Below are positions 15,152 to 24,380 of a DNA stretch of 40,502 nucleotides, piece by piece. The position numbers were made by a program, and so were the translations under genes. Source of the DNA: Microcoleus sp. bin38.metabat.b11b12b14.051 (GTDB lineage Bacteria; Cyanobacteriota; Cyanobacteriia; Cyanobacteriales; Microcoleaceae); NCBI RefSeq assembly GCF_013299165.1, contig NZ_JAAFKD010000045.1, positions 1 to 40,502 of the forward strand, in the 5' to 3' direction. A model generated the notes under the pieces. It searched no databases, was not told the origin of the DNA, and worked only from the letters and a program-made list of their open reading frames with translations. Positions within the stretch are counted from its first letter, which is position 1, and each line of letters begins with the position of its first letter.

Positions 15152-16984
15152 TTATGACATCCTGTCCAAACGATCGATCCGCTTGAAGACGCGCACCATA
15201 GCCAACCCCGCACCAGCCGCCAGCACTGCCAAACCCGCAGCCGGCCAGACTAGATTGCTGACAAACATAATTGTTGCCGAGACAGTAAAAGCACTCATCA
15301 ACATAGCGTAATTCGTGCTGACTTGAGCGCTGCTCATGCGGCGGAGCAAGCGCTCTGTTTCGGCGGAACGGACGCGAATTCGCAAATCACCCTGTTCGAG
15401 CTTGTCAATCGTCTCCTCAATCCGGCGCGGCAAACCCAAAGCAGTCGAACTCACCTGAGCCGCCTGACGGCCGATTTCGTTAAAAATGCTGCCACTAGCG
15501 TCATAGCCATTTCCATTACTCATAAGCTGCATGGCAAAAGGTTGTGCCACCTCCATAAAATTAAACTCTGGATCTAAGCCTCTGCCCACCCCTTCGATGG
15601 TGGAAAAAGCTCGCATCACAAAGGTAAAAGTAGCTGGGAAGCGAAAAGGTTGGTTGTAGGCAATATCGTAAAGGTCGTCTGTAATGGCGCCCACGGACTG
15701 ATTTTCAAAAGGCTTGTCCATGAAGTTATCCAGCATATACTGGATCGATCGGCGCACCGGACTCATATCACCCGTAGGCACCAAAGCACCTAATTCGATC
15801 AGAGAATCCATAATCCTCTGTCCGTCCTTAGAAGCAATGCCGTAGAGAGTCTCCATCAGTCCTTGGCGGACGTTGGACTGAATTTGACCCATCATGCCAA
15901 AATCGTAGAAAATCAGACAGCCGTCAGCACTAACAGCGATATTGCCGGGGTGGGGGTCAGCGTGAAAAAAGCCGTCGTTGAGCAACTGCTGCAAATAAGC
16001 TTTGGCGCCCAACTGAGCGATTAACTTGCGATCGATCCCGGCCGCTTCGAGAGCCTCGTAGTGGCTGATTTTAATTCCCGGCAGGTATTCCAAAGTCAGG
16101 ACTCGCGGAGCCGCGTAGCGCCAGTAAACCCTAGGCACCCGCACCCAGTCGCAGTCGCTAAAATTGCGCCGAAAAGTATCAGCATTGCGGCCTTCATGGA
16201 GATAGTCAATTTCCAGCCAGAGAATGCGACAGCATTCCTCATAAATCCCGAGCCAATCTCGGCCGCGGCCCCACTTAGGATGGTTTTGAAAATAGCGGGC
16301 AATTCCCTTAAGAATTTGCAAATCGATCTCGAACAGCTTTCGCAGTCCAGGCCGCTGTACCTTAACCACTACTTCATGGCCTGAATGCAGTTGAGCTTTG
16401 TGTACCTGACCCAAACTGGCAGCGGCCAGGGGTACGGGGTCAAAGCTGCGGTAGAGTTCCCCAACAGTCTTGCCCAAATCTTGTTCGACAATTACCTCTA
16501 ACTGCTCGTAGCTGAAAGCAGGCACTTTATCTTGGAGTTTAGAAAGTTCCTCAACAAATTCTGCTGGAAACAAGTCAGCGCGGGTGGAAAATAGTTGTCC
16601 AACTTTTATGAAAGTCGGGCCCAAATCCAGTAGGGTTTCTCGCACCCAGATTGCTTGAAAGCGCCGTCTGGCAACTTTCTTTTCTTCAGTCACGCCTCCC
16701 CAGTAGCTCCAGTTTTTGCTGTCGAGCCACAGCGAAGACAGCCACAACAGGACAAAGGCCCAAATGTCGAAGAAGCGCCGCTGCCGGGAGTATTTTTCGC
16801 GATTCCAGCGATAAGCTTTACTTTTGTAGGATTTACTAGCAGTTTTCGGCTCATCGGCCTCGGCAGCCTGCTTGAGGGAGCGCTGGCGATTAACAGAGTC
16901 ATCAAGGAGAGCAGACACTTGGGTTCCCAAATTGCTTATTTTAAGTTGTTTTGATGGCAGGAAGGAAGGAGCGCAGGAGCGCAT
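15152..16984 (-). CDS. ABC1/UbiB-family atypical protein kinase
   Basis: The 610-residue product is an ABC1 (AarF/UbiB/ADCK) family member. The family motifs appear in order: the KxGQ-type FIKVGQLFSTR near residue 150, the alanine-rich nucleotide loop AAASLGQVHKA near 210, VVVKVQRPG (Lys) near 225, HADPHPGNIAV near 345 and YDFGMMGQ near 360. Two hydrophobic segments close the C-terminus (MLMSAFTVSATIMFV and AAGLAVLAAGAGLAMV), consistent with membrane attachment. In bacteria and plastids such proteins support prenyl-quinone metabolism; cyanobacteria have several paralogues, so a precise role is not assigned. The N-terminus is uncertain, because the ATG at 16984 has no clear ribosome-binding site. 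Confidence 0.9.
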   Translation of the reverse strand: MRSCAPSFLPSKQLKISNLGTQVSALLDDSVNRQRSLKQAAEADEPKTASKSYKSKAYRWNREKYSRQRRFFDIWAFVLLWLSSLWLDSKNWSYWGGVTEEKKVARRRFQAIWVRETLLDLGPTFIKVGQLFSTRADLFPAEFVEELSKLQDKVPAFSYEQLEVIVEQDLGKTVGELYRSFDPVPLAAASLGQVHKAQLHSGHEVVVKVQRPGLRKLFEIDLQILKGIARYFQNHPKWGRGRDWLGIYEECCRILWLEIDYLHEGRNADTFRRNFSDCDWVRVPRVYWRYAAPRVLTLEYLPGIKISHYEALEAAGIDRKLIAQLGAKAYLQQLLNDGFFHADPHPGNIAVSADGCLIFYDFGMMGQIQSNVRQGLMETLYGIASKDGQRIMDSLIELGALVPTGDMSPVRRSIQYMLDNFMDKPFENQSVGAITDDLYDIAYNQPFRFPATFTFVMRAFSTIEGVGRGLDPEFNFMEVAQPFAMQLMSNGNGYDASGSIFNEIGRQAAQVSSTALGLPRRIEETIDKLEQGDLRIRVRSAETERLLRRMSSAQVSTNYAMLMSAFTVSATIMFVSNLVWPAAGLAVLAAGAGLAMVRVFKRIDRLDRMS

Positions 16985-17073
16985 CGCTTTGCGCTCGCAT
17001 AGAAATCAGTCAATAGTTGGTTGTTGCGATCGTTGTGAAGCGCAGCTATCCCTTGTGGGGAGTCGGCGGCGCG

Positions 17074-17409
17074 TTAGGGCAAACTGCTGCGGTAGCGCTG
17101 TAATTCCGATCGCACCAATGCCACTTCGGCGCGCAGCTCGTCAATAGTCGCTTGCAGCTCGCCCGGATGGATGTCTTCTATGGTAGTGCTGGTAGTTGCA
17201 GTGCCAGTTCTAGTCTGGGTAGCCTCATCGGCTGCTCGATTCGCCCGTTCCACAACTCGATCGGTGAACTGCCGCAGGCGTTCTCTTTGCTCGGCGTCAA
17301 ATTTGCCGAGTTCTGAGAAAGCGTTGGTTGCTGCGCTTTCTAATTGCTCGTACAGTGCTTCGGCAAGTGCTCTGCCTACAAAAAAGGCATGAACGGGGGG
17401 TTTACTCAT
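17074..17409 (-). CDS. Small cyanobacterial conserved protein, helical/coiled-coil
   Basis: From the ATG at 17409 the product has 111 residues, starting MSKPPVHAFFVGRALAEALYEQLE. The sequence is strongly helical and rich in Glu, Arg and Ala, with a Thr-rich linker (TRTGTATTSTT) before a last helix that looks like a coiled coil (LQATIDELRAEVALVRSELQ). I recognise the opening as shared by many cyanobacteria (DUF6825-like, from memory, unchecked) but no function is known to me. It lies just upstream of the ABC1 kinase gene on the same strand and may be co-transcribed. An upstream in-frame start at 17439 is less likely because the conserved region begins at Met 17409. Confidence 0.7.
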   Translation of the reverse strand: MSKPPVHAFFVGRALAEALYEQLESAATNAFSELGKFDAEQRERLRQFTDRVVERANRAADEATQTRTGTATTSTTIEDIHPGELQATIDELRAEVALVRSELQRYRSSLP

Positions 17410-17569
17410 AAAAAAAATCTCTGTGCGCTTCCGCCACAAATTATAACTTGCTTATCCCCGATGGTGCTTGTTCCCAAAGACAGGAAGTTTGGGAAAAATG
17501 ATGCGCTGCCCTGGCCGCGTGCGAAACAAACAACTTTTTTCAGGGGGCGCGATCGAACGATCCCGGGCC

Positions 17570-17625
17570 CCACCGAGACAACGGGTTGGATTCTCAGCTT
17601 TGGTCTAGCTAGGTTGTCTCGGTGG
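17570..17625. other. Inverted repeat CCACCGAGACAA / TTGTCTCGGTGG
   Basis: Perfect 12-bp arms (17570-17581 and 17614-17625) extend imperfectly with GGGCC/GGCCTCGGGC on either side, around a 32-nt loop. It lies in the gene-free 17410-18058 stretch. The rest of that stretch is A/T-rich and shows nothing else I can name. Confidence 0.7.
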
Positions 17626-18058
17626 CCTCGGGCGAGCGACATATAGATTTAATTTCCTCAAATATATACCCGAGTCTCAAAAATGTGAGGTACAGGTTAT
17701 GCGATTTTAGATTTGGTGATTTGGTGATTTCGTGATTGAGGGATTAATTGGTCAATACCCGATATGATATCTCGAACTGCTTTAGCATCCAAAAAATTAT
17801 CTATTTTCCGAATAGCAGGGGTTTTGATTGTCGCCCCTATCGGGTAAATAGCGATTGATAATTAGGCAATTTTTACGGTGTAGTTCACCATATTAAAAAT
17901 TACTATTAACCACAATTTCTGTATAAAAAAATGCCAATTTTATCGAGTATGAACGATAGTATGTGGGTTAAAAAAACAGTGTTTTCTGGATAATAAATGG
18001 ATTTCGATGAGTCATAAAACCAAGTATCGATCGGTACATTTAAGAAACCCAAACAATC

Positions 18059-19630
18059 CTAATTTGTAGTCGGTTCTGGAACAGGAACAGTCGGTTCTGG
18101 AACAGGAGGCGGCGAGTAAGGCGCGATCGAACTATCGGAATTGCTGCCGCTGCGGCTCGGTATCGCAGGTTCAGGGGAGGCGGGTATTGGCGGGGCTGGC
18201 GGGGAAGATTCCGACGGCGACAGGGTGTCAGCAGTGTTAGCAGCAGGCGGTGCGGGTGTGGGGGACGAGTAGCTGGGAGATTCGGGGGGCAGGGGTGCAA
18301 CGGAGGGTACCGGTGCGGGAGCTGGTTTGGGTGCTGGCTCGATTTGGGTGTTCGCTTCGGGAATGGGGGACTCAGAAAGCTGCTGTTCGGGATCGGGAGT
18401 CGGAGATGCCGAAGGTGACGCTGACGGCTCTGCGGCGTTCGTTTCTGGGCTTGGAGACTCAGAAACTCGATCGCTAGCGGCTGGGGACTCGATCGGTTCT
18501 GGAATGTTGCTGCTGTCTGAGGTTGGTTTGGGACGTTTGTTGAGTACGAGCGGCGGCACAGGGCTGCTTTCGACTGAGGGCTCGCCAAACATCGGCGCTG
18601 ACATATCTTGGGATTTGAGTAAATCTTCCAGGGATGGGAAAGATTGAGTTTTGGGGCCATTGCTGCTGACACTGCTGCTGTTGTAGCGCCATGCGAGGTC
18701 AAAACCCATCCACCCTGCAATTGCAGCCGTCACCACAAATGCTAGCAAAGTCAACTGCGGCGGGGGAGGTGCGGGCAATCGCAGACTTTGCTTGCTGGTT
18801 CTCTCTGCTGGTACTCGCTCTTTTTGTTGCAGCATGGTAAGCCAATTTTCTACTGTCTGAGGGCGTTTGTCGGGGTCGGTTTCGAGTCCCTGAAGGATTG
18901 CTCGCTCGATTTGGGGGCTGAGGTTGGGTTGAAATTGTCGCAACTGAGCTAGCCCAATTCGATCGCGCAGGGGTGCTGCTACGGGTGGCACGCCGCAGAG
19001 CAAGTAATATAGGGTGGCTGCGATCGCATAGATGTCTGTGGCGGGCGTACATTTACCGTCATAGAGGTATTGTTCGATCGGCGCGTAACCCGGACACAGT
19101 AAGTTAGTGTGCGCTTGTTTGGTGCCGGCGCTAAAGTCGCGAGCAACGCCGAAGTCTATCAACATTACTAGATGAGAATCGGCTCGCCGGATAATATTTG
19201 CTGGCTTGATGTCTCCGTGCAACAATCCGCTGTCATGAACTTTACTTACCGCTGAGGCTATCTGCCTGATGTAGTGCAGGGCCTGGGCTTCTGGCAGCGG
19301 TTGACCGGTTTCGACTATCTGGGCGAGAGTTTTGCCCGGAATGTAGTCCATCGCGATAAAAGATTGTCCAGCTTCTTCAAAAAAATCCACGATCCTGACG
19401 ATGTTGGAATGCTGACATCGAGACAGGCGTCGGGCTTCGGCAAGAAATTGCTGCTGAAACTGCGCCGATGCTGGGTGTTGGCGCAGACTTTCGTTGAGGG
19501 TTTTGAGTACGACGGTTTGGTTTAAACGGGTGTGGACAGCTCGGTAAGTAATGCCGAACCCTCCTATGCCTAAAGTCGCGTTAATTTGATATTTGCCCTG
19601 TTGCAGGGCTGTTGCTGGCGCTAAGTTCAT
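18059..19630 (-). CDS. Membrane-anchored Hanks-type Ser/Thr protein kinase
   Basis: The 523-residue product has a kinase domain at residues 14-270: glycine loop LGIGGFGITYRA (G21, G23, G26), ATP Lys43 in VVLKTLN, catalytic loop HGDIKPANII near residue 137 and DFG in LIDFGVARDF near 157. The usual HRD Arg is Gly here, so it is a non-RD kinase that may not need activation-loop phosphorylation. One transmembrane segment follows (LTLLAFVVTAAIAGWMGF, about 290-308). The remaining 200 residues are Pro/Ser/Glu-rich and low in complexity, presumably outside the membrane. ATG at 19630. No ligand-binding fold is evident in the tail. Target unknown; the PP2C at 1450 is a conceivable but unproven partner. 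Confidence 0.92.
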   Translation of the reverse strand: MNLAPATALQQGKYQINATLGIGGFGITYRAVHTRLNQTVVLKTLNESLRQHPASAQFQQQFLAEARRLSRCQHSNIVRIVDFFEEAGQSFIAMDYIPGKTLAQIVETGQPLPEAQALHYIRQIASAVSKVHDSGLLHGDIKPANIIRRADSHLVMLIDFGVARDFSAGTKQAHTNLLCPGYAPIEQYLYDGKCTPATDIYAIAATLYYLLCGVPPVAAPLRDRIGLAQLRQFQPNLSPQIERAILQGLETDPDKRPQTVENWLTMLQQKERVPAERTSKQSLRLPAPPPPQLTLLAFVVTAAIAGWMGFDLAWRYNSSSVSSNGPKTQSFPSLEDLLKSQDMSAPMFGEPSVESSPVPPLVLNKRPKPTSDSSNIPEPIESPAASDRVSESPSPETNAAEPSASPSASPTPDPEQQLSESPIPEANTQIEPAPKPAPAPVPSVAPLPPESPSYSSPTPAPPAANTADTLSPSESSPPAPPIPASPEPAIPSRSGSNSDSSIAPYSPPPVPEPTVPVPEPTTN

Positions 19631-19844
19631 CTTTAGTTGATGCCGGTTCCCAAACTATGCTACCGCCTTTGGGTCATTTCGCTCCTTGAGGCTCCCTATT
19701 CGATCGACCTGCGCCCTAGTTTTGGGTTTTAGTCGGAGTTTTTGGAGAGCGGGCGATCGTGTTCTGGGAATTTTTCACCAATACTTGTCAGGGCTTGAAG
19801 TATCTTTCTATACCAACCCTGTTAAATCTTAATACAATATTTTG

Positions 19845-19937
19845 GCAATAAAAATCCCGCTCTTGTGGAACGGGAAAGCCATCAGGGTGCATCTATATGC
19901 TCTTAATATAAATCATGGGGGGTATCACCCCTTTTTT
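19845..19937 (+). ncRNA. Possible orphan small RNA ending in a terminator
   Basis: A stem around ATCCCG ... CGGGA (near 19855-19875) is followed by GGGGT-ATC-ACCCC (19919-19931) and six T residues, a good rho-independent terminator on the plus strand. No plus-strand gene precedes it: the kinase gene upstream runs the other way. A short transcript is the simplest use, but no promoter was identified. Confidence 0.35.
19919..19937 (+). terminator. Rho-independent terminator GGGGT-ATC-ACCCC-T6
   Basis: A 5-bp G/C-rich stem with a 3-nt loop is followed directly by TTTTTT. The stem can be extended by two more G residues opposite T (weak). Confidence 0.6.
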
Positions 19938-20039
19938 GTTTAGCAAATCTTTACAAAACTTCCATGATTGTAAAGATTTAAAATCTTAGTTGACTTATTA
20001 ACAGAATTGTGAGTTAAGATAATTGGCGATTGTTAAGAC

Positions 20040-20515
20040 AATTGAGAGTTGACAGTTGACAGAAGAGCCTGAAGAGCGCGGTAGTTGGGTTGACAGTTGA
20101 GGGCGACTTCTATAGAACCCATTTGAGATCTATTCTGCGTAAATCTCAGAAACCGGGTTTCTAGGAGTATTTCTCGTCACCCAACCCAAAAACTCGTAGA
20201 AACCCGGTTTCTTGCCCCGGGTGTAAATCTCAGAAACCGAGTTAATCTCGGTATTTCTCGTCACCCAACCCAAAAACTCAAAGATGTCAAATGGGTTCTA
20301 TAGCAGTGGACAGTTGACCGCTTGACAGAAGAGCGCGAAAAGCGACTTGCCCGCCCGCGAAGTCGAGGGGAGTCGAAGAGTGGACAGCTTGCGCGCTCGC
20401 GAAGTCGAAGAGTTGCTTCGTCAAGGAAATCAAACGGTTTCTGCTATGGGATATCGGCTCTATTCATGAGGTTATTTATGTCCTCACCGCTGTATTGATT
20501 GCTATAGCTGCAAGG
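20040..20515. repeat. Repeat tract: GACAGTTGACAG runs and AGAAACCGGGTTTCT pairs
   Basis: This gene-free block contains GACAGTTGACAG motifs (20045-20100, 20305-20390), two AGAAACCGGGTTTCT/GAAACCCGGTTTCT segments (20148-20250) and a segment CTCTATTCATGAGGTTATT plus ATGTCCTCACCG (20458-20489). The last segment repeats one at 14522-14554, together with its neighbouring GACAGTTGACAG and GAAGAGCGAAGTCGAAGAG pieces. No coding potential seen. Confidence 0.7.
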
Positions 20516-20605
20516 GAGATGCTTTAAACAAATTCTTTTACAAGCTCTGTACGGGCAAAAAACGTTAAGAATCGGGTATGGGGCGATCGCTAACTGCGGT
20601 CAAAT

Positions 20606-21061
20606 TTAAGCTTTTTTGCCGTGTGTCGGCAAATGGTGCAGCAAGTACCACAGCACAGCCACATTTAAGATGAATGCCACTAATTTAAGTACGGTGACAC
20701 CATGAAATAACTCATATATTTCTGGTGGTATACTAATTCCTACCAGCACTACCACTAAGATGGTTGCCCAGCCTTTTTCGTACCACAAACCAATGGCTTC
20801 TACAGCAGTTATAATTGCATACAGTCCGGCGGCAACCCCGCTAAATAGTAAGGTATTTTGCTTAAGACTTAGAATTTTATCTAATAAATATTCGACTATT
20901 TTTAGTTTGGTTTCTAAGAAAAAAGACTCGGAAAAATCTTCCAAAGCTTCATGATTTTTAAGTGCCAAAAGCAAGGCTATCGAAGTTACTGTCAGCAGGG
21001 AAGCAACAAAACTTTTGTAAAGGACAATTGCGATTAAAGCAGGGGGGCGCTGGGTTTTCAC
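20606..21061 (-). CDS. DUF2127-family integral membrane protein
   Basis: From GTG 21061 the product has 151 residues and starts MKTQRPPALIAIVLYKSF, the normal opening of DUF2127 proteins. A TTG start at 21112 would add 17 residues and is less convincing. Four hydrophobic segments are visible: ALIAIVLYKSFVASLLTVTS, TLLFSGVAAGLYAIITAVEA, WATILVVVLVGISIPPEIYE and LKLVAFILNVAVLWYLLHHL. The family pattern EAIGLWYEKGWA and PPEIYEL is present. Function is unknown. No operon partner: the next gene on this strand lies over 1.5 kb away beyond repeats. Confidence 0.82.
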   Translation of the reverse strand: MKTQRPPALIAIVLYKSFVASLLTVTSIALLLALKNHEALEDFSESFFLETKLKIVEYLLDKILSLKQNTLLFSGVAAGLYAIITAVEAIGLWYEKGWATILVVVLVGISIPPEIYELFHGVTVLKLVAFILNVAVLWYLLHHLPTHGKKA

Positions 21062-21217
21062 GTTAATTATGAGAATATTTATAATGTGCGACGATGGCTT
21101 GTGAATAAACAAGGAAAAAGTTCGGCGTTGGATACAGTCACCGCAGATTTAAGGCAGATGAACACAGATGCAGCGCAGATAATTGCAAGATCGTGGTGGA
21201 ATGAGTGCAATGCAAGT

Positions 21218-24127
21218 CTATTGAGGATAATGTTGTGCTAAGAAAGAGATAGCAGCAGCCCGATCGCCCAAATCGCCATTCAACCTCGCCGCCAACAAAT
21301 CATCCAACATCAGTTTAAACCCAGGCCCGGGCTTGTAACCCAAAGCCTTCAAATCGTTGCCATTTAAAGGAGACTCAACATTTTTCCAGCGGGTGAGGTA
21401 TTCCCAAATCTGGCGGCGCGCACTTCGGGGGCTTTGGAGGGCGATCGCAATTAACAGCGGCAACTCATAATTCCTCAACAGAAAAACCAATTGACTGGGT
21501 AAATTACACTTCAGTAAACCCTTTGTTAATTCCTGATTTCCAGCTTCCAAAACTTCCAGCCGCTTAATACTGTCAGTAGGTAACTGAAGATTTGTAGCCA
21601 CCTTAACTCGATATTCCGGTGCTAAATAAGCGATCGCAACTTCCAGCCGCATCAGCCAATCGGGAATATTGATAACTGGGAATTGGGCATTGGGCATTGG
21701 GCATTGGGCATTGGGCATTGTTTCTTCCTTCTTCCCTCTTTCGTCTTCCTTCTTCCCTCTTTCGTCTTCCTTCTTCCCTCTTCCTTCTTCCTTCTTCCTT
21801 CTTCCTTCTTCCTTCTTCCTTCTGATAAAACATCGATCGAGTAAACGCAACCGGCGCCACAACGGACGATCCAAATCTAGAGTAGGATGAATGCAGCGCA
21901 AAGCCTGCAAATCTCCGAGCATTTGCAAAGCAACCTGCCAGTAAGGAGCTTGCAAGATGTACTTTAACTCACTTTTGAGGCGAGTTTCTAAAGCCGGAGC
22001 TCTGCCATTTTCCCCCTGAATGCGGTAATAAATCCCGCTTTCCAAAGCGTGACGGATGTATTTTTCAGTCTGCGACTCAATAGAAAATCCCAGCCGCACC
22101 GCAAACCGCACAGCCCGATAAATCCGCGTCGGATCTTCGATAAAACTGTTAGCGTGCAAAACTCGAATTTGTCGCGCTTCCAAGTCTAGCAAACCGCCAA
22201 AAAAATCCAACAATTCGCCACTGCGAGGAACACCCAACCGCACAGCCAACGCATTAATTGTAAAATCTCGGCGGTACAAATCTTGACGGATCGAACTCGC
22301 TTCAACTTCAGGATTTGCAGCCGGATAAGGATAAAATTCAGTACGAGCAGTAGCGATATCCAACCACAGGGAACCGAAAGCAGAGTCTTTGTGCCACAAT
22401 AAGGCGGCGGTTTGAAATTGACCGTGAATGTCTAAACGCGAGTCTGGGTAAAGCTTTTGCAGTGCTGAAGCTAATTCGACACCGGCGCCGGAATCGTCTG
22501 TGCCGCAATTGCCATCAACTACTAAATCAATGTCTGTGAGCGCCAGTTTATCATCCTTCGCTAACAGTAAATCTCGGACTGCTCCACCGACAATATAAAG
22601 TTGCCAGCCGCGCTCTCGTGCAATGTTGGCCGCGATCGACAATAATTGCCATAATTCGCTACTAATGCCCGATCGCAACAATTGCTCAACCGACTCAGAT
22701 ACAGGATAATCGGACAATTGAGAATTACTACTCGTATCGCGGGCTTTTTGCTGGTGCAATTCCCGCAACACATCAGTGCGAGTCACAATTCCTACCAGTT
22801 TGCCGTTTTCCAACACCGGCAAACGCCCGATATCGTATGTCACCATTAAACCTTCAATTTCTGGTAACAAGGTATCCGGGGCGATGGTTTTGAGCTGCGG
22901 AGTCATGTAACCCTTAACTGGGGCGTGACTGAAACCGTGGTGTAGCGCAATATCAATGTCGCGACGGGAGATAATACCCGCCAGTCGATCGCCCGTATCG
23001 ACCACCGATAACCCCGAATGTCCGTAGCGTAGGAGGGTACGGTGAGCCTCTGCTACGGAGGTTTCCGGGCGAATGCTCCGCACTGGGGATGACATTAATT
23101 CGCGGGCGGTTGGTGGGTGGGGGATTTGAGCTTTGAGTTGGTCGGTTAATTGATTTAAAGTCAGTAGGGCGTCAACATCGCGGGTGGCGAGGGAGGCGGC
23201 GCGGGCGTGCCCTCCACCGCCGAAAGGTTTGAACAATTCGCTGAGGTTTGTGCCTTCGATGCGCGATCGACCGATAATAGCTAAGCGGTTGGAAACTGCG
23301 GATTCAGCGATGTTGCGATTGCTGTCGTTTTCGCTCAATTTATAGACATTACCTAAAAGTAGAGCATCGGTTTCAGTTAAATCGAGCAAGCGAGAAGCCA
23401 GCGCCGAAAGTCCGGGCACGTAAGATTCAGTCGATAGTAATACTGAAGCTACTGTATAACCATGCAAAGTTTGCGATCGCAAATTTTCCAACGCTTCTCT
23501 CAGTAAATCCTGCAATTGCGGAGACAAACCGGGTTCTACATATTCCGAGATTACCCGCAAACTCGCTCCCTGTTCCATCAACCACGCTAAAGCTATTGCA
23601 TCTCGCGCGGTTGCGCCCTCAAAGGTGAGGGAACCTGTATCGACGTGGATACCGAGGGCCATGACTGTGGCTTCTGAAGGTACCAGGCGGGATGTTATGT
23701 CGCCGTTTTCTGCGGCTTTTTTGAGTTTTTCGACAATTAATGTAGTGGTGGCGCCGACTGCTTCAATTTGGGTGACAGTAGCGGGAATGTCCAAATCGGC
23801 TTGTAGGTGATGGTCAAAAACCGATATTTCGTTGATGTGTGGTAAGTCTAACCATTCGGCGGCTTTGCCTAAACGATCGCGCCCCGAAGCATCTACTATA
23901 GTAATCGATCGAATTTGTTGCGGATTGACCGATCGACGTTCGATCATTGGATACTCATCGCGGTGTAGCGCCAAAAAATCCCTAACCGTCGGGTGACAAC
24001 CGCCAGTCAGCACGATTCTGCTACCGGGGCGCAGCACGCAAAGTCCCACCGCCGCCCCCAAGCTGTCAAAATCTGCTGTTGTGTGGCACAAAACTAAGTC
24101 CATAGCCGAAAATCCCGCATCTCTCAA
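21218..24127 (-). CDS. DHH-CBS-tRNA nucleotidyltransferase fusion (A-adding type CCA enzyme)
   Basis: The 969-residue product has four parts. A DHH phosphoesterase domain (CHTTADFDSLGAAVGL at 15-30, VDASGRDRLG, FDHHLQAD near 105) is followed by a DHHA1 part ending GGGGHARAAS near 305. Two CBS domains follow, about 340-460 (MSSPVRSIRPETSVAEA and MTPQLKTIAPDTLLPE). The last part is a class II nucleotidyltransferase: YIVGGAVRDLLL near 515, DIDLVVDG near 537, RRDFTINALAVRLG near 630 and EDPTRIYRAVRFAVRLGF near 675. Proteins of this layout in cyanobacteria and Aquifex are usually assigned to adding the terminal A of tRNA CCA ends. Residues about 764-818 are a Lys/Glu/Arg-rich simple-sequence insert in frame, absent from normal members. 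Start Met1 or Met9. Confidence 0.9.
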   Translation of the reverse strand: MRDAGFSAMDLVLCHTTADFDSLGAAVGLCVLRPGSRIVLTGGCHPTVRDFLALHRDEYPMIERRSVNPQQIRSITIVDASGRDRLGKAAEWLDLPHINEISVFDHHLQADLDIPATVTQIEAVGATTTLIVEKLKKAAENGDITSRLVPSEATVMALGIHVDTGSLTFEGATARDAIALAWLMEQGASLRVISEYVEPGLSPQLQDLLREALENLRSQTLHGYTVASVLLSTESYVPGLSALASRLLDLTETDALLLGNVYKLSENDSNRNIAESAVSNRLAIIGRSRIEGTNLSELFKPFGGGGHARAASLATRDVDALLTLNQLTDQLKAQIPHPPTARELMSSPVRSIRPETSVAEAHRTLLRYGHSGLSVVDTGDRLAGIISRRDIDIALHHGFSHAPVKGYMTPQLKTIAPDTLLPEIEGLMVTYDIGRLPVLENGKLVGIVTRTDVLRELHQQKARDTSSNSQLSDYPVSESVEQLLRSGISSELWQLLSIAANIARERGWQLYIVGGAVRDLLLAKDDKLALTDIDLVVDGNCGTDDSGAGVELASALQKLYPDSRLDIHGQFQTAALLWHKDSAFGSLWLDIATARTEFYPYPAANPEVEASSIRQDLYRRDFTINALAVRLGVPRSGELLDFFGGLLDLEARQIRVLHANSFIEDPTRIYRAVRFAVRLGFSIESQTEKYIRHALESGIYYRIQGENGRAPALETRLKSELKYILQAPYWQVALQMLGDLQALRCIHPTLDLDRPLWRRLRLLDRCFIRRKKEEGRRKKEEGRGKKEDERGKKEDERGKKEETMPNAQCPMPNAQFPVINIPDWLMRLEVAIAYLAPEYRVKVATNLQLPTDSIKRLEVLEAGNQELTKGLLKCNLPSQLVFLLRNYELPLLIAIALQSPRSARRQIWEYLTRWKNVESPLNGNDLKALGYKPGPGFKLMLDDLLAARLNGDLGDRAAAISFLAQHYPQ
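21668..21833 (-). repeat. Simple-sequence insertion within the nucleotidyltransferase gene
   Basis: On the coding strand, units of GAAGGAA and variants (about 110 bp) are followed by five CAATGCC(C) units. The encoded peptide is KKEEGRR-like, then MPNAQCPMPNAQ. The same motifs are typical intergenic filler in this type of genome, and a related GGAAGAAGG tract lies upstream of ribH near 24990. Length keeps the frame open on both sides. Confidence 0.85.
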
Positions 24128-24195
24128 TCCCAGAGTAGCAATTTCTCGTGCTCTGATACGCGATCGGGCGATCGGACTGTAATAGCACTGACGCT

Positions 24196-24380
24196 GCGGC
24201 TAGAAACCGGGTTTCTACGAAAAATTCGCGATGAGGAACGAGAAATCTACAAAGAAACCCGGTTTCTGAGGTCTTTTGTGCACTGTAGCAGGACTGACGT
24301 AGGGGGCTAGAAACCGGGTTTCTACGAAAAATTTGCGATGAGGAACGAGAAATCGAGCCAGAAACCCGGTTTCTGAGGTT
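24196..24380. repeat. Two AGAAACCGGGTTTCT paired palindromes
   Basis: Two units, each with TAGAAACCGGGTTTCTACG followed about 35-40 nt later by GAAACCCGGTTTCTGAGG, lie in tandem at 24198-24272 and 24307-24377. The spacer reads AAAAATT(C/T)GCGATGAGGAAC in both, so the whole unit was duplicated. Confidence 0.8.

Noticed and set aside
17406..17642. Minus-strand 78-residue frame
   Set aside because: It covers the inverted repeat at 17570-17625 and has no ribosome-binding site or protein-like character.
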